Positions 11,139 through 21,776 of a stretch of DNA of 64,000 bases are shown in pieces. The notes under the pieces are model-generated. The model did no database searches, was not told the origin of the DNA, and saw only the letters and a program-made list of their open reading frames with translations. The stretch's first letter is position 1, and every line of letters begins with the position of its first letter. The DNA is from Eriocheir sinensis (taxonomy: Eukaryota; Arthropoda; Malacostraca; Decapoda; Varunidae), in NCBI RefSeq assembly GCF_024679095.1, contig NC_066513.1, positions 5,366,982-5,430,981 of the forward strand, given 5' to 3'. The position numbers and the translations under genes were made by a program.

Positions 11139-11810
11139 AACACAAACATCCACCCCTAACCCCACCCCCCCACATACACACACTCACGTCAGCAGGTTGA
11201 GTCAGGATGAAGCAGGTAGAAGCGGCGGCGGCTGAGGAGGAGGAGGAGGAGGAGCAGCGCTAATACCAAACAAACGCAAATTCCAAACTTTTCGCTGCCA
11301 ATCGCAAACTCACACTGCAAACAACAGTAACCCAGCACGCGAACCTTTCACTCAGCACGCCCAGCACACCTCCAGCACGCATGAACGACCCAGCTGTGGA
11401 GACTCCTCATACAGGGTACGAGAGCCCAGGTGGGAAAGCGCGGAGGTAGAGCGAAACATCCACACTCGATCACGGCTCACGCGGCACTGAGCTCCGAAGG
11501 GTTGAGGCAAAGGTGGTTTTGAGGCTGTGGACCGACTAAGTATTCGTAGTCTTAAACATTTCGCCGCCCGAGCACATATTTGACAAGGCTTTTGTAGGAG
11601 TAATGGGTATTTGCAAGAGTAGTTTTATGGCCCTGGTGGTGGTGTGACCCTTCTTATTGTACCGTGAGCCTAAAAGAACACCCATTTGAACACGATTGAT
11701 CTCCTTTTTTGGCCCCTGGAAATAGTTAATGTGAAAGGCGGGAGTGTCGAGTATACCGACCTTTGTAAGACCAGAGACACTTATTCCTTGCATTGTCTAT
11801 TGCAAGGGAT
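11138..11810. other. Unassigned non-coding stretch
   Basis: Contains a short GCG/GGA run (11222-11254) and CAGCACGC repeats (about 11330-11375). An 85-codon minus-strand frame (11536-11793) has no motif I recognise and no support as a gene. No RNA gene is seen. Confidence 0.45.
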
Positions 11811-12140
11811 AAGGTCAGCACAGGACAGCACATGACAGCACAGGACAAAACAGGACAGTATGAGACAGGGTAGAACAGCACAGGACAGCACAGGGACAGC
11901 ATAGAACAGCACAGGGCAGCACAAAACAAAACAGGACACCATAGGACAGCACAGGACACCACAGAACATAACAGGATACCATAGGACAGCACAGGGTAGC
12001 CAAGGATAGCACAGGACAACACAAAACAGCACAAGACCGTACAAGACGTAACAGGACAGCTCCGGCCAGCACGGGACACCATAGAACAGCACGGGAAAAC
12101 ACAAAACAACACAGACAATATGGAACATTACAGGATAGCA
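11811..12140. repeat. Decamer minisatellite, unit about ACAGGACAGC
   Basis: More than 30 degenerate tandem copies of a 10-base unit (GGACAGCACA with variants such as GGACACCATA and AGAACAGCAC). Cys-rich reading frames on the minus strand arise only from this periodicity. Confidence 0.92.
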
Positions 12141-12373
12141 GAGAACAACAATAAAAACAAAAACAAAGTTACCATCGAAACCACACAAAAAACACAAAAA
12201 TACACAAAAAAATGTATAATAAAATGCTGGGTGTTGTTTTAATGGCGGAAAATTCTGTGTTTGGTGAGGCTCAAAAATGATCATGATGTTTTTTCTTTTC
12301 TTTCTTTTTAATTATTCATCAGCGCTTTTCTTTTTATATTTTTTAGTGAATTTGTACTGCACAAAATAATTGA

Positions 12374-12547
12374 CAGCGTTGTTGTTGTTGCTGTTGTTGT
12401 TGTTGTTGTTGATGTTATTATTACTTACTCTGACATCAGGAATATTGTTTTTACCGTTATTATCGTTATTTTTATTACTAGTGGTATTATTATTATTATC
12501 ATTATTATTACTATTATTATTATAATTATTATTATTATTACTCATTT

Positions 12548-12583
<36 letters not shown>

Positions 12584-12656
12584 TACTACTGCTACTGCTA
12601 CTACTACTACTACTCATTCCACCACCACTACGAATACTACTGTTACTGCTACTGCG

Positions 12657-12691
<35 letters not shown>

Positions 12692-12707
12692 TATCACAAT
12701 ACTACTG

Positions 12708-12747
<40 letters not shown>

Positions 12748-12857
12748 CACCACCACAACAACCACTCCTATACTACTACTAATACTAATACTACCACTAA
12801 CACAACTACAACTATTACTACTACTACGACTACAACTACTACTACTACTACTACTAC

Positions 12858-12893
<36 letters not shown>

Positions 12894-13026
12894 AACTATT
12901 ACTACCAATACTACTGTTATAAGTACTACTACTACTACTACTACTGTTACTACTAAAATTACTACTACTACTACTACTACTACTACTATTGCTGACACGA
13001 CTATTATCACAACTATTACTATTATT
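12374..13026. repeat. Trinucleotide repeat block (GTT, ATT, ACT/ACC)
   Basis: GTT units 12379-12415, ATT units about 12485-12540, then ACT/ACC arrays to 13026 with a TAA patch at about 12858-12890. Poly-Ser, poly-Val and poly-Asn frames are artefacts of the repeats. Confidence 0.93.
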
Positions 13027-13028
13027 AC

Positions 13029-13210
13029 CAGCAGCGTGAGGCGCTGGCTGAGTGGTTAGCGTGCGGGCGTGGCGTCCTGGGGGAACCGGTTTCACGTCCC
13101 GTCTGGTGCCACAAGCAGCGATTTTCCAGTCACCGTCGAGTGGCCTAGGCAGTGCTGTATTAACCTATGGCAGGGCTCCTAGGCTTCGAGCTTCATTGGG
13201 TCCCTCGACA
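13029..13210 (+). mobile_element. SINE3 copy 1 (tRNA-derived)
   Basis: The head GAGGCGCTGGCTGAGTGGTT resembles an A box, and GGTTTCACGTCCC sits at the B-box position. The shared body is CCACAAGCAGCGATTTTCC, then GTCACCGTCGAGTGGCCTAG. Related copies lie at 47654 and 57222 in the same orientation. Confidence 0.7.
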
Positions 13211-13430
13211 TCCCCCTCCTCGTTTCACGCTCTCTTTTCATACAATTTATTACACTAAATTACAGATGAAATAATTAATGAAGTAACAAAGAAAATTATA
13301 TCATCTTATCAGACAACCTTTAATTAGCATGAAGCAAAACAATACCATAATACCTGTACTGAACTGTAAAGTTAAACATATATAGGCCTACAACCAAATG
13401 AATGCAGCTACTTAAGACATTTTTCTCGTT

Positions 13431-14889
13431 TATCTTTCAAGATGTCGGTAAATTCTGGATATGTGCCCAATCAATGGAAAGTAGCTAATGTGACGCCGAT
13501 TTTCAAAAAGGGAGACAAGTCAGCCGCCTCAAATTACCACCCAATTAGCTTAACATCAGTTGTAGGAAGGATGTTGGAGTCAATTATAGCCGGGGGAATT
13601 CGGGACCATCTAGAAAAGCATAATTTAACTCATGATTCACAGCATGGGTTCACAAAGGGTAGGTCTTGCCTTACTAACCTGTTGTCCTTCTACACTAAAG
13701 TAATCGAGGCGGTTGACCGATATGAAAACTATGACATATTATATGTAGATTTCAGTAAAGCATTCGACAAAGTCCCTCATCACCGGCTATTACTAAAATT
13801 ACAGGCTCACGGCGTAGATGGGAAAGTTTTGAACTGGATCAGGGCGTGGCTTAGTGGTAAGCAGCAGAGAGTGCAAATCAGTGGTAAAAAATCTGAATGG
13901 GGCAGTGTTACGAGTGGAGTCCCTCAAGGGTCGGTGCTGGGTCTTCTGCTTTTTATTATTTACATCACTGACTTGGACACAGGAATTAGTAGTGAAGTCA
14001 GTAAGTTCGCAGATGATACCAAGATCGGTAGAGTAATCCAATCAGACAGGGAAGCTACCGTTCTCCAGGATGAGCTTGACAGACTATATGATTGGGCGGG
14101 GAAGTGGCAGATGGAATTCAATGTCGGAAAGTGTAGCATTTTGAGTGTAGGTAAGAATAATCCCTCACACAATTACTCTTTAAATGACACTCCTCTAAGC
14201 AGATCCGGGCGTGAGAGAGATTTAGGAGTCCTAGTGAGCGCTGACCTCCGTCCTAGGGCTCAATGCATTCAGGCTAAAAATCGGGCCAACAGAGTACTGA
14301 GTTTCATCTCTAGGAGCGTAAGCAATAGGAGCGCTGAAGTGATCCTCAAACCTTACTTAGCACTAGTTAGACCCCATCTCGATTATGCAGTTCAGTTCTG
14401 GTCCCCCTACTATAGAATGGATATCAAGATGTTAGAATCTGCACAGAGGAGAATGACAAACATGATTCTGGGGGTGAGAAACTTGCCTTATGAAGACAGG
14501 CTGAAGCATTTAAATCTACACTCTCTAGAAAGGCGAAGGTTGCGAAGAGACTTGATCGAAGTCTATAAATGGATGAAGGGCTTTAATGAAGGGGATGTCA
14601 ATAAGATTTTGATAGTAAAAGAGCCAGGTAGGACGCGTGGCAATGGTTTTAAGTTAGACAAATTCAGATTCAACAAAGACAGAGGCAAGAATTGGTTCAC
14701 TAATAGAGTGGTGGACGAATGGAACAGGCTTGGGAGCCATGTTGTGGGTGCCAATACCACAGATACATTCAATAAGAGGTTAGATAAAGCCATGGATGGT
14801 GAGGTAAGGTGGGGTTGAGTGTACAGGAGCTGCCTTGTATAGGCCAACCGGCCTCTTGCAGACTCCTTACGTTCTTATGTTCTTATGTT
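13431..14889 (+). mobile_element. LINE-A copy A3, 5'-truncated
   Basis: Homology to LINE-A begins near 13431 (ATCTTTCAAGATGTCGG; in A5 ATCTTTAAGATGTCGG). It runs through the RT and C-terminal region, the 3' UTR with GGCCAACCGGCCTCTTGCAG, and ends with TTCTTATG units at 14875-14888. The tail abuts the hAT pseudogene directly, so A3 probably inserted at or in the end of that element. Confidence 0.93.
13442..14818 (+). CDS. LINE-A reverse transcriptase, 458-codon open frame (partial ORF2)
   Basis: This is the longest intact LINE-A frame. It encodes an RNA-directed DNA polymerase that would prime on nicked genomic DNA. Motifs in order: NYHPISLTSV (residues ~31-40), HGFTKGRSCLTN (~69), YVDFSKAFDKVPHH (101-114, catalytic D103), [10 protein letters not shown] (~158), FADDTKIGR (189-197, both aspartates present), then a thumb/connection region with RPHLDYAVQFWSPYY and the C-terminal VVDEWNRLGSHVV. 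The usual YINDL reads YITDL and GPLLF reads GLLLF. The endonuclease and RT N-terminus are missing through 5' truncation. The nominal start at 13442 is simply the first ATG in the truncated piece. It is unlikely to be expressed or mobile alone. Confidence 0.85.
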   Translation: MSVNSGYVPNQWKVANVTPIFKKGDKSAASNYHPISLTSVVGRMLESIIAGGIRDHLEKHNLTHDSQHGFTKGRSCLTNLLSFYTKVIEAVDRYENYDILYVDFSKAFDKVPHHRLLLKLQAHGVDGKVLNWIRAWLSGKQQRVQISGKKSEWGSVTSGVPQGSVLGLLLFIIYITDLDTGISSEVSKFADDTKIGRVIQSDREATVLQDELDRLYDWAGKWQMEFNVGKCSILSVGKNNPSHNYSLNDTPLSRSGRERDLGVLVSADLRPRAQCIQAKNRANRVLSFISRSVSNRSAEVILKPYLALVRPHLDYAVQFWSPYYRMDIKMLESAQRRMTNMILGVRNLPYEDRLKHLNLHSLERRRLRRDLIEVYKWMKGFNEGDVNKILIVKEPGRTRGNGFKLDKFRFNKDRGKNWFTNRVVDEWNRLGSHVVGANTTDTFNKRLDKAMDGEVRWG

Positions 14890-16530
14890 AAACTCATCCA
14901 GAACATTGTTCAAATTTGATTTCCGGAGCACAGACATTTCTATATATATAATTGAGCTCTTCATCTTTCAGAGTGGATCGCATGTATTTCTTAATACGTT
15001 TCAGTGCAGAAAAAAAGACCTTTCTCCAAAACAGCTTGTGACGAGAAGTGACAAGTAAATGCGTAAACAAATGTACACGTTTGGAAAAGTATCCTGCATT
15101 TCATTGTTAACAATGGTTTGAAGCATTCTCAATGCAATAAAGGTCCCCTTATTTTCATTTTTTTGACTAAGCCACACATCAGATTTAGGTTCATTCATGT
15201 ACTCTTGGAAATTAACAATTTCCTCAGAGAAGCTGGTATTGAGGTCTTCTGGGTAGGTTTTCACCAGCCTCTTTGCCGCATCCCTCAGCTGGTCACCGTT
15301 AACCGAGGACATTTTTGAAAATAAGCCAAATTAGCTAGAGACAGCATCATATGCGTTCAGCCTCTTCTGAAATGTTGTTAACAAGTGACTGATCATGGTA
15401 AGAAACACTGTGACCCTAAATTTCTCCCTCCCTGAAAAAGCAGTAGCCTACCTTCAGAATTGCCATCATTTCGATTGAGCTTCACACTTCTTTGTTTCTT
15501 TCTTTGGGTATCTTCTTTGTACACCGGATCATTTTCAAGACCAATTTTGATCTTCCCTTTCTCCTTAAAGTCCTCAAAATCATCTCTTCAACTGGCGATA
15601 TAATTATTCAATGAACCTAAGAGCTTCACGGCTTCGTTCAGGTCCATAATTGTGCTCTGCAGCTTTATGCTTGTCTACTGAAACCTTTCCATGACGACAG
15701 ACCAGAACACCAGCAAGATGCAATTATCCAAGGTATTCAACTTGGATAAAATTCCCCTTGCCTCGTGCCATGCTTGACTGTTCCATCTGGGTTTTCTGTA
15801 AATTGCTCCAAAACCATCCTTATTTTTTCATATCCACTGTTGAGTGCCTTTGAAGCATCGTAGTGGCCAGCCCATCTAGTGTCACTCAGGCGTTAGCCAA
15901 CAGGCAGGCCATCAAGGGCATTGACTAACAGTTCCCACCGATGAGTTGATGCTGTGAAGAAGCAGTAGACATTCTAAATTAATTCAAAGATTTTGTAAGC
16001 AGCAGAAATGTTGTCCACAGCAGAATGGCCAACTTGGATGAGGAAATGGCCTAAGCAAGGAATGGAGTTTGTTTGATGCATTATCATATGATTGACCTCT
16101 ACAGTCACTTATTTCCCTATAATAGATATGCGTTGGTCACATGTAGTAAAAGCCAAGTAAGAAACTGACCCCTTCCCCTTGTTGCCATACTTTTCTAAGT
16201 TAGCAGCTAAAAAGGGATCAAACTGGGAAAGCAATTCCAGTGTGCCTAAGTTGCCATTGCTTGGTGACCCAATCACCTGGTCATTACCTCGAAAGGCTAG
16301 ACCTCTTTCAGCTAAAAAATTGATTGTAGCAACTACTCTTTCCAGCACAGCTTTAGCATAAATGCGATATGTTTGGCACTGCTCAATCAACAATGACTTC
16401 ACACAGCCAAATGCTTTTGCCCTTCGGCGCATAATTATATTCCTGTCCTCTACATACCCAGAATCCCGCTTAACCAGTATACCCGCACACGTGCATGGGA
16501 TCAACAGATCATTATCGCCATGACGCAAAA
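14890..16530 (-). pseudogene. hAT transposase pseudogene, ZMYM1-like
   Basis: Reading leftward, 16109-16528 resembles the N-terminal half of zinc-finger MYM-type protein 1-like hAT proteins (FLAERGLAFRG, GNLGTLELLSQFDPFL, YGNKGKGSVSYLA). The middle region contains the recognisable DTRWAGHYDAS-type block near 15860-15890 but is broken by several frameshifts. Bases 15001-15312 encode the hAT C-terminal dimerisation domain (YPEDLN, FSEEIVNF, TFPNVYICLRIYLSLLVTSC, GERSFF), and the remainder of that domain (LKRIKKYMRSTL-type) continues in another frame to about 14895. DNA-binding and catalytic function is lost. No TIRs were found around it. Confidence 0.85.
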
Positions 16531-16551
16531 TTAAAAGCTTCCTAACTTATC

Positions 16552-16730
16552 GCCTCCGTGGTCTAGTGGTCAGTGTGCCGGGCTACTACTCCCCGGGCCC
16601 AGGTTCGAATCCTAGTCCGCGTGCAGCTCACCCAGCTGTTCATCCTCCATTGTCGATAAATGGGTACCTGGGGAAACCTGGGGAAGGTAAACTGTGGTAA
16701 CCTGGATTTCACACTGGCCCGGTGTCCCGC
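16552..16730 (+). mobile_element. SINE2 copy 1, 5' part (tRNA-like head)
   Basis: It starts GCCTCCGTGGTCTAGTGGTC (A box) with B box GGTTCGAATCC at about 16603. The body has GTGCAGCTCAC, CAGCTGTTCATCCTCC, ATGGGTACCTGG and GGAAGGTAAACTGTGGTAAC. The same body is seen uninterrupted at 51957-52262. This copy is split twice and continues at 17083-17125 and 22414-22500. The head resembles a tRNA with an NC-type anticodon loop but is a SINE promoter, not a tRNA gene. Confidence 0.88.
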
Positions 16731-17082
16731 TGTGATGTCATCTGACATCCGGTATCGTAAGACATCCCATCTTTAATTTCGCATCGCGTAACCAATTCTT
16801 TACTATCACAGAGTAACTAAGTGAAGCATCTAAGTGTAAAAAAGTACCAAGGAGGACCTAAAAAGCAATGCAAAGCGGAACAGGTTACAAGACGAAAAAG
16901 AGTGAGTGTTAATGTCCTAGTTATATACATACATACGTCATCATTTGCTTTCATAATAATATAAATAAACTTGGGTGGGGCAGATCCCGACAAGCAGTCG
17001 ACAAAAGACACGGTACCGTGTCGAAATTCATGTATGTATTCAGGATGGGATGTTTCACGATCTTGGGATGTCTCATCACTGT
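16729..17082. mobile_element. Small inverted-repeat element (MITE-like) inside SINE2
   Basis: The left end (about 16731-16771) and right end (17044-17081) are imperfect inverted repeats: GACATCC..ATCGTAAGACATCCCATC on the left, and CAGTGATGAGACATCCC with ATCGTGAAACATCCCATC on the reverse strand at the right. It separates two SINE2 parts that are adjacent in the 51957 copy. A clean target duplication is not visible. There is no transposase; a 92-codon minus frame inside has no recognisable motif. Confidence 0.6.
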
Positions 17083-17125
17083 CATGACACCACACCGGGG
17101 TAATGGGCTCCCTCCCACCACAGGC
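17083..17125 (+). mobile_element. SINE2 copy 1, middle part
   Basis: GGGGTAATGGGCTCCCTCCCACCACAGG matches the middle of SINE2 at 52150-52180. It lies between the small inverted-repeat element and the TTAA element. Confidence 0.8.
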
Positions 17126-17287
17126 TTAACCCTATACGTTCCGACCCCTTGAGATTTTTCGCGCTCGTATAGCTAGCATCGTATTGATTTTTCTGAACAA
17201 CAATAACGCTCGTGAACACTAAGTACTGCAACCTAATCAATGGTGTAAAGCAATAGTGAATAATGAGTGAAAAGAAACTCTCAAGAA

Positions 17288-18365
17288 ATAAAATCCTTTT
17301 CTCCCTCTTCCTCCTATTCTTCCTTCTTTTCTTCTTCTTCCTCCTCTTCCTATTCTTCCTTCTTTTCTTCTTCTTCTTCCTCTTCTTCCTTCTTTTCTTC
17401 CTCCTCTTCTTTCTCCTTTTCTTCTTCCTCCTCTTCCTCTTCTTTCTCCTTTTATTCTTCCTCTTCCTCTTCTTCCTCCTTTTCCTCCTTTTCCTTTTCT
17501 CGCTAGCTTCTCGCCTCTTTTTCTTCCTCTTCCTTTTCTTCTGCCTCGTCCTTCTTCCTCTTCCCTTCCTTCTTCCTCTTCTTCTTCATCTTCCTCCTCT
17601 TCCTGTTCTTCCTCCTCCTCCTCTTCTTCCTCTATTTCCTCCTCTTCTTCCTCTTACTCTTCTTCCTGCTCTTCCTCCTTTCCTTCCTCCTCTTCTTCCT
17701 CCTTTTCCTCTTCTTCCTCCTCTTCCTCTTCTTTCCTTTTCCTCTTCCTCTTTTCCCCTCCTCTTCCTCTTCTTCTTTTTCCTTTTCCTCTTCCTCTGCT
17801 TCCTACTTTTCCTCCTCTTCCTAGCTTCTCGTCCTACTCTTCTTCCTCATTCTTCCTCTCACTCTTCCTTTTCTTCTTCCTTCTCATCTTCTTCTTCCTT
17901 TTTCTTGATTTTGCTCTTCTTCTTCCTCCTCTTCCTCTTTCTCTTCTTCCTCCTCCGCCACTTCGTCCTCTATTTCCTCCTCTTCTTCCTCTTCCTCTTC
18001 TTCATCCTCTTCCTCCTTTTCTTCCTCTTCTTCCTACTCTTCCTAGTCTTCCTCTTCTTCCTTCTTCCTCTTCTTCCTCCTTATTGTCCCCTTCCCTCTT
18101 TTCCTCCTCTTCTTCCTCTTCTTCCTCCTCTTCTTCTATACTTTTCCACCTCTTCCTAGCTTCTCGTCCTCTTCTTCTTCCTCTTCTAGCTTCTTCCTCC
18201 TTTTCCTCCCCTACCTCTTCTTCTTCCTCTTCCTTTTCTTCTTCCTCTTTTTCCTCCTCTTCTGCATCTTCCTCTCCTTCCTCTTCTTCTTCCTCCTCTC
18301 CCTCCTCTTCCTCTATTTCCTCCTCTTCTTCCTCTTCCTCTTCTTCATCCTCTTCTTCCTCCTTT
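17288..18365. repeat. Polypyrimidine CTT/CTC array
   Basis: About 1.1 kb of TTCTTCCTCC-type sequence with three imperfect internal landmarks reading CTAGCTTCTCG (about 17503, 17820 and 18155), which suggests an internal period of roughly 320-335 bases. Poly-Phe/Leu/Ser frames are artefacts. Confidence 0.92.
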
Positions 18366-20666
18366 TTGGTGATGATGGTGATGGTGGTGATGATGATGGT
18401 GGTGATGATGGTGATGATGGTGATGATGGTGGTGATGATGATGGTGGTGATGATGATGGTGATGATGGTGGTGATGATGATGGTGGTGATGATGATGGTG
18501 GTGATGATGATGGTGGTGATGATGGTGGTGATGATGGTGGTGATGATGGTGGTGATGATGATGGTGGTGATGATGATGGTGGTGATGGTGATGGTGGTGA
18601 TGATGATGGTGGTGATGGTGGTGATGGTGGTGATGATGATGATGGTGGTGATGATGATGGTGATGATGATGGTGATGATGGTGATGATGATGATGATGGT
18701 GGTGATGATGGTGGTGATGATGATGGTGGTGATGATGATGGTGATGATGATGGTGGTGGTGATGATGATGGTGGTGATGATGATGGTGATGATGATGGTG
18801 ATGATGGTGATGGTGGTGATGATTATGGTGGTGATGATGGTGGTGGTGATGATGGTGGTGATGATGATGGTGGTGATGATGATGGTGGTGATGATGATGG
18901 TGATGATGATGGTGATGATGGTGATGGTGGTGATGATTATGGTGGTGATGATGGTGGTGGTGATGATGGTGGTGGTGATGATGATGGTGATGATGATGGT
19001 GGTGATGATGATGGTGATGATGATGGTGATGGTGGTGATGATTATGGTGGTGATGATGGTGGTGGTGATGATGGTGGTGGTGATGATGATGGTGGTGATG
19101 ATGATGGTGATGATGATGGTGGTGATGATGGTGGTGATGATTATGGTGGTGATGGTGATGTTGGTTGTTATGATGGTGGTGATGATGGTGATGATGGTGA
19201 TGATGGTGGTGATGATGATGGTGGTGATGATCGTGATGATGGTGATGGTGGTGATGATTATGGTGGTGATGATGGTGGTGGTGATGATGGTGGTGGTGAT
19301 GATGATGGTGGTGATGATGATGGTGGTGATGATGATGGTGGTGATGATGGTGGTGATGATTATGGTGATGATGGTGGTGGTGATGATGGTGGTGGTGATG
19401 ATGGTGGTGGTGATGATGATGGTGGTGATGATGATGGTGATGATGATGGTGATGATGGTGATGGTGGTGATGATTATGGTGGTGATGATGGTGGTGGTGA
19501 TGATGGTGGTGGTGATGATGATGGTGGTGATGATGATGGTGGTGATGATGATGGTGATGATGATGGTGATGATGATGGTGATGATGGTGATGGTGGTGAT
19601 GATTATGGTGGTGATGATGGTGGTGGTGATGATGGTGGTGGTGATGATGATGGTGATGATGATGGTGGTGATGATGATGGTGGTGATGATGGTGGTGATG
19701 ATTATGGTGGTGATGGTGATGGTGGTGATGATGATGGTGGTGATGATGGTGATGATAGTGATGATGGTGGTGATGATGATGGTGGTGATGATCGTGATGA
19801 TGGTGATGGTGGTGATGATTATGGTGGTGATGATGGTGGTGGTGATGATGGTGGTGGTGATGATGATGGTGATGATGATGGTGGTGATGATGATGGTGGT
19901 GATGATGGTGGTGATGATTATGGTGGTGATGATGGTGGTGGTGATGATGGTGGTGGTGATGATGGTGGTGGTGATGATGATGGTGGTGATGATGATGGTG
20001 ATGATGATGGTGATGATGGTGATGGTGGTGATGATTATGGTGGTGATGATGGTGGTGGTGATGATGGTGGTGGTGATGATGATGGTGGTGATGATGGTGG
20101 TGATGATTATGGTGGTGATGATGGTGGTGGTGATGATGGTGGTGATGATGGTGGTGATGATTATGGTGGTGATGATGGTGGTGGTGATGATGGTGGTGGT
20201 GATGATGATGGTGGTGATGATGATGGTGATGATGATGGTGATGATGGTGATGGTGGTGATGATTATGGTGGTGATGATGGTGGTGGTGATGATGGTGGTG
20301 GTGATGATGATGGTGGTGATGATGATGGTGGTGATGATGATGGTGGTGATGATGGTGGTGATGATTATGGTGGTGATGGTGATGGTGGTGATAATGATGG
20401 TGGTGATGATGGTGATGAGGGTGATGATGGTGGTGATGATGATGGTGGTGATGATGGTGATGATGGTGATGATGATGGTGATGATGGTGATGATGATGGT
20501 GGTGATGATGATGGTGATGATGGTGGTGATGATGGTGGTGATGATGGTGATGATGATGATGGTGATGATGGTGATGGTGGTGATGATGATGGTGGTGATG
20601 ATGATGGTGGTGATGATGATGATGGTGGTGATGATGGTGGTCGTGATGGTGGCGTTGATGATAAGT

Positions 20667-20668
<2 letters not shown>
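18366..20668. repeat. GAT/GGT triplet satellite with higher-order structure, 2.3 kb
   Basis: Strict 3-base phase is kept for about 2.3 kb, mixing GAT and GGT triplets. A rare variant GATTATGG recurs 16 times (18821, 18935, 19040, 19139, 19256, 19358, 19472, 19601, 19700, 19817, 19917, 20033, 20105, 20159, 20261, 20363), mostly 99-117 bases apart. Larger blocks with GATCGTGATG recur at about 19230 and 19792. The + frame is a Met/Val polymer and the - frame a poly-His polymer; neither looks like a gene. Confidence 0.95.
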
Positions 20669-20706
<38 letters not shown>

Positions 20707-20817
20707 CCAGTCATAGGCTATTTGACCGTTTGAACCTAGCTCCCCTCTCTTCCATCTTTCATAGTATTTTTTTTATTACGCTAAATTTCGCTTTCCTATT
20801 CGTCTTGATATCCCAAA

Positions 20818-20896
<79 letters not shown>

Positions 20897-21064
20897 GCAT
20901 CCAGGTCCCCCCCAAAATAAACCATACGAGGCCAGTGATTTATAGAAAGTATTTTTTTTTTTTTGCCGATAAGAATATATTTGCTTATATTGAAAGGAAC
21001 TGAATATGAATGACATGAATATTTCGCAGCAAGTGACACTGGCACTGATATTATTTTAGGTATT

Positions 21065-21149
<85 letters not shown>

Positions 21150-21163
21150 ATATATATATATAG

Positions 21164-21198
<35 letters not shown>

Positions 21199-21209
21199 GA
21201 TAGAGAGAT

Positions 21210-21241
<32 letters not shown>

Positions 21242-21313
21242 GCCAGTCATAGGCTATTTGACCGTTTGAACCTAGCTCCCCTCTCTTCCATCTTTCATAG
21301 TATTTTTTATATA

Positions 21314-21396
<83 letters not shown>

Positions 21397-21608
21397 CCTG
21401 TCATAGGCTATTTGACCGTTTGAACCTAGCTCCCCTCTCTTCCATCTTTCATAGTATTTTTTTTATTACGCTAATTTTTTTTTTTGCCGATAAGAGTATA
21501 TTTGTTTATATTGAAAGGAACTGAATATGAATGACATGAATATTTCGCAGCAAGTGACACTGGCACTGATATTATTTTGGGTATTATCATTGTTGCCTGG
21601 TGAATATA

Positions 21609-21687
<79 letters not shown>

Positions 21688-21737
21688 GATGGAAGAGAGG
21701 GGAGCTAGGTTCAAACGGTCAAATAGCCTATGACTGG

Positions 21738-21772
<35 letters not shown>
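20669..21772. repeat. Modular block: (GA)n / 60-base unit / (AT)n repeated, one copy inverted
   Basis: A ~60-base unit beginning GGCCAGTCATAGGC and ending TCTTTCATAG occurs at about 20705, 21241 and 21396 in + orientation and at 21684-21740 inverted. Each is flanked by GA (or CT) runs on one side and poly-T or AT runs on the other. A second ~110-base unit (TTGCCGATAAGA...GATATTATTTT) appears at about 20962-21055 and 21483-21578. Long AT arrays sit at 21068-21195, 21308-21342 and 21610-21683, and a long CT array at 20821-20893. Confidence 0.9.

Positions 21773-21776
<4 letters not shown>

Noticed and set aside
11536..11793. 85-codon minus-strand frame
   Set aside because: Non-repetitive but without a motif, start context or second copy; left as unassigned sequence.
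11726..12284. Cys-rich secreted-protein-like frames on the minus strand
   Set aside because: Generated by the decamer repeat in all three frames; no independent support.
17263..18159. Hydrophobic 298-codon frame rich in Phe and Leu that looks like a membrane protein
   Set aside because: It is a translation of the CTT/CTC polypyrimidine array.
18345..20945. Very long frames: Met/Val polymer on + and poly-His polymer on -
   Set aside because: Both are direct translations of the GAT/GGT satellite and extend into flanking GA/CT arrays; no non-repetitive protein content.
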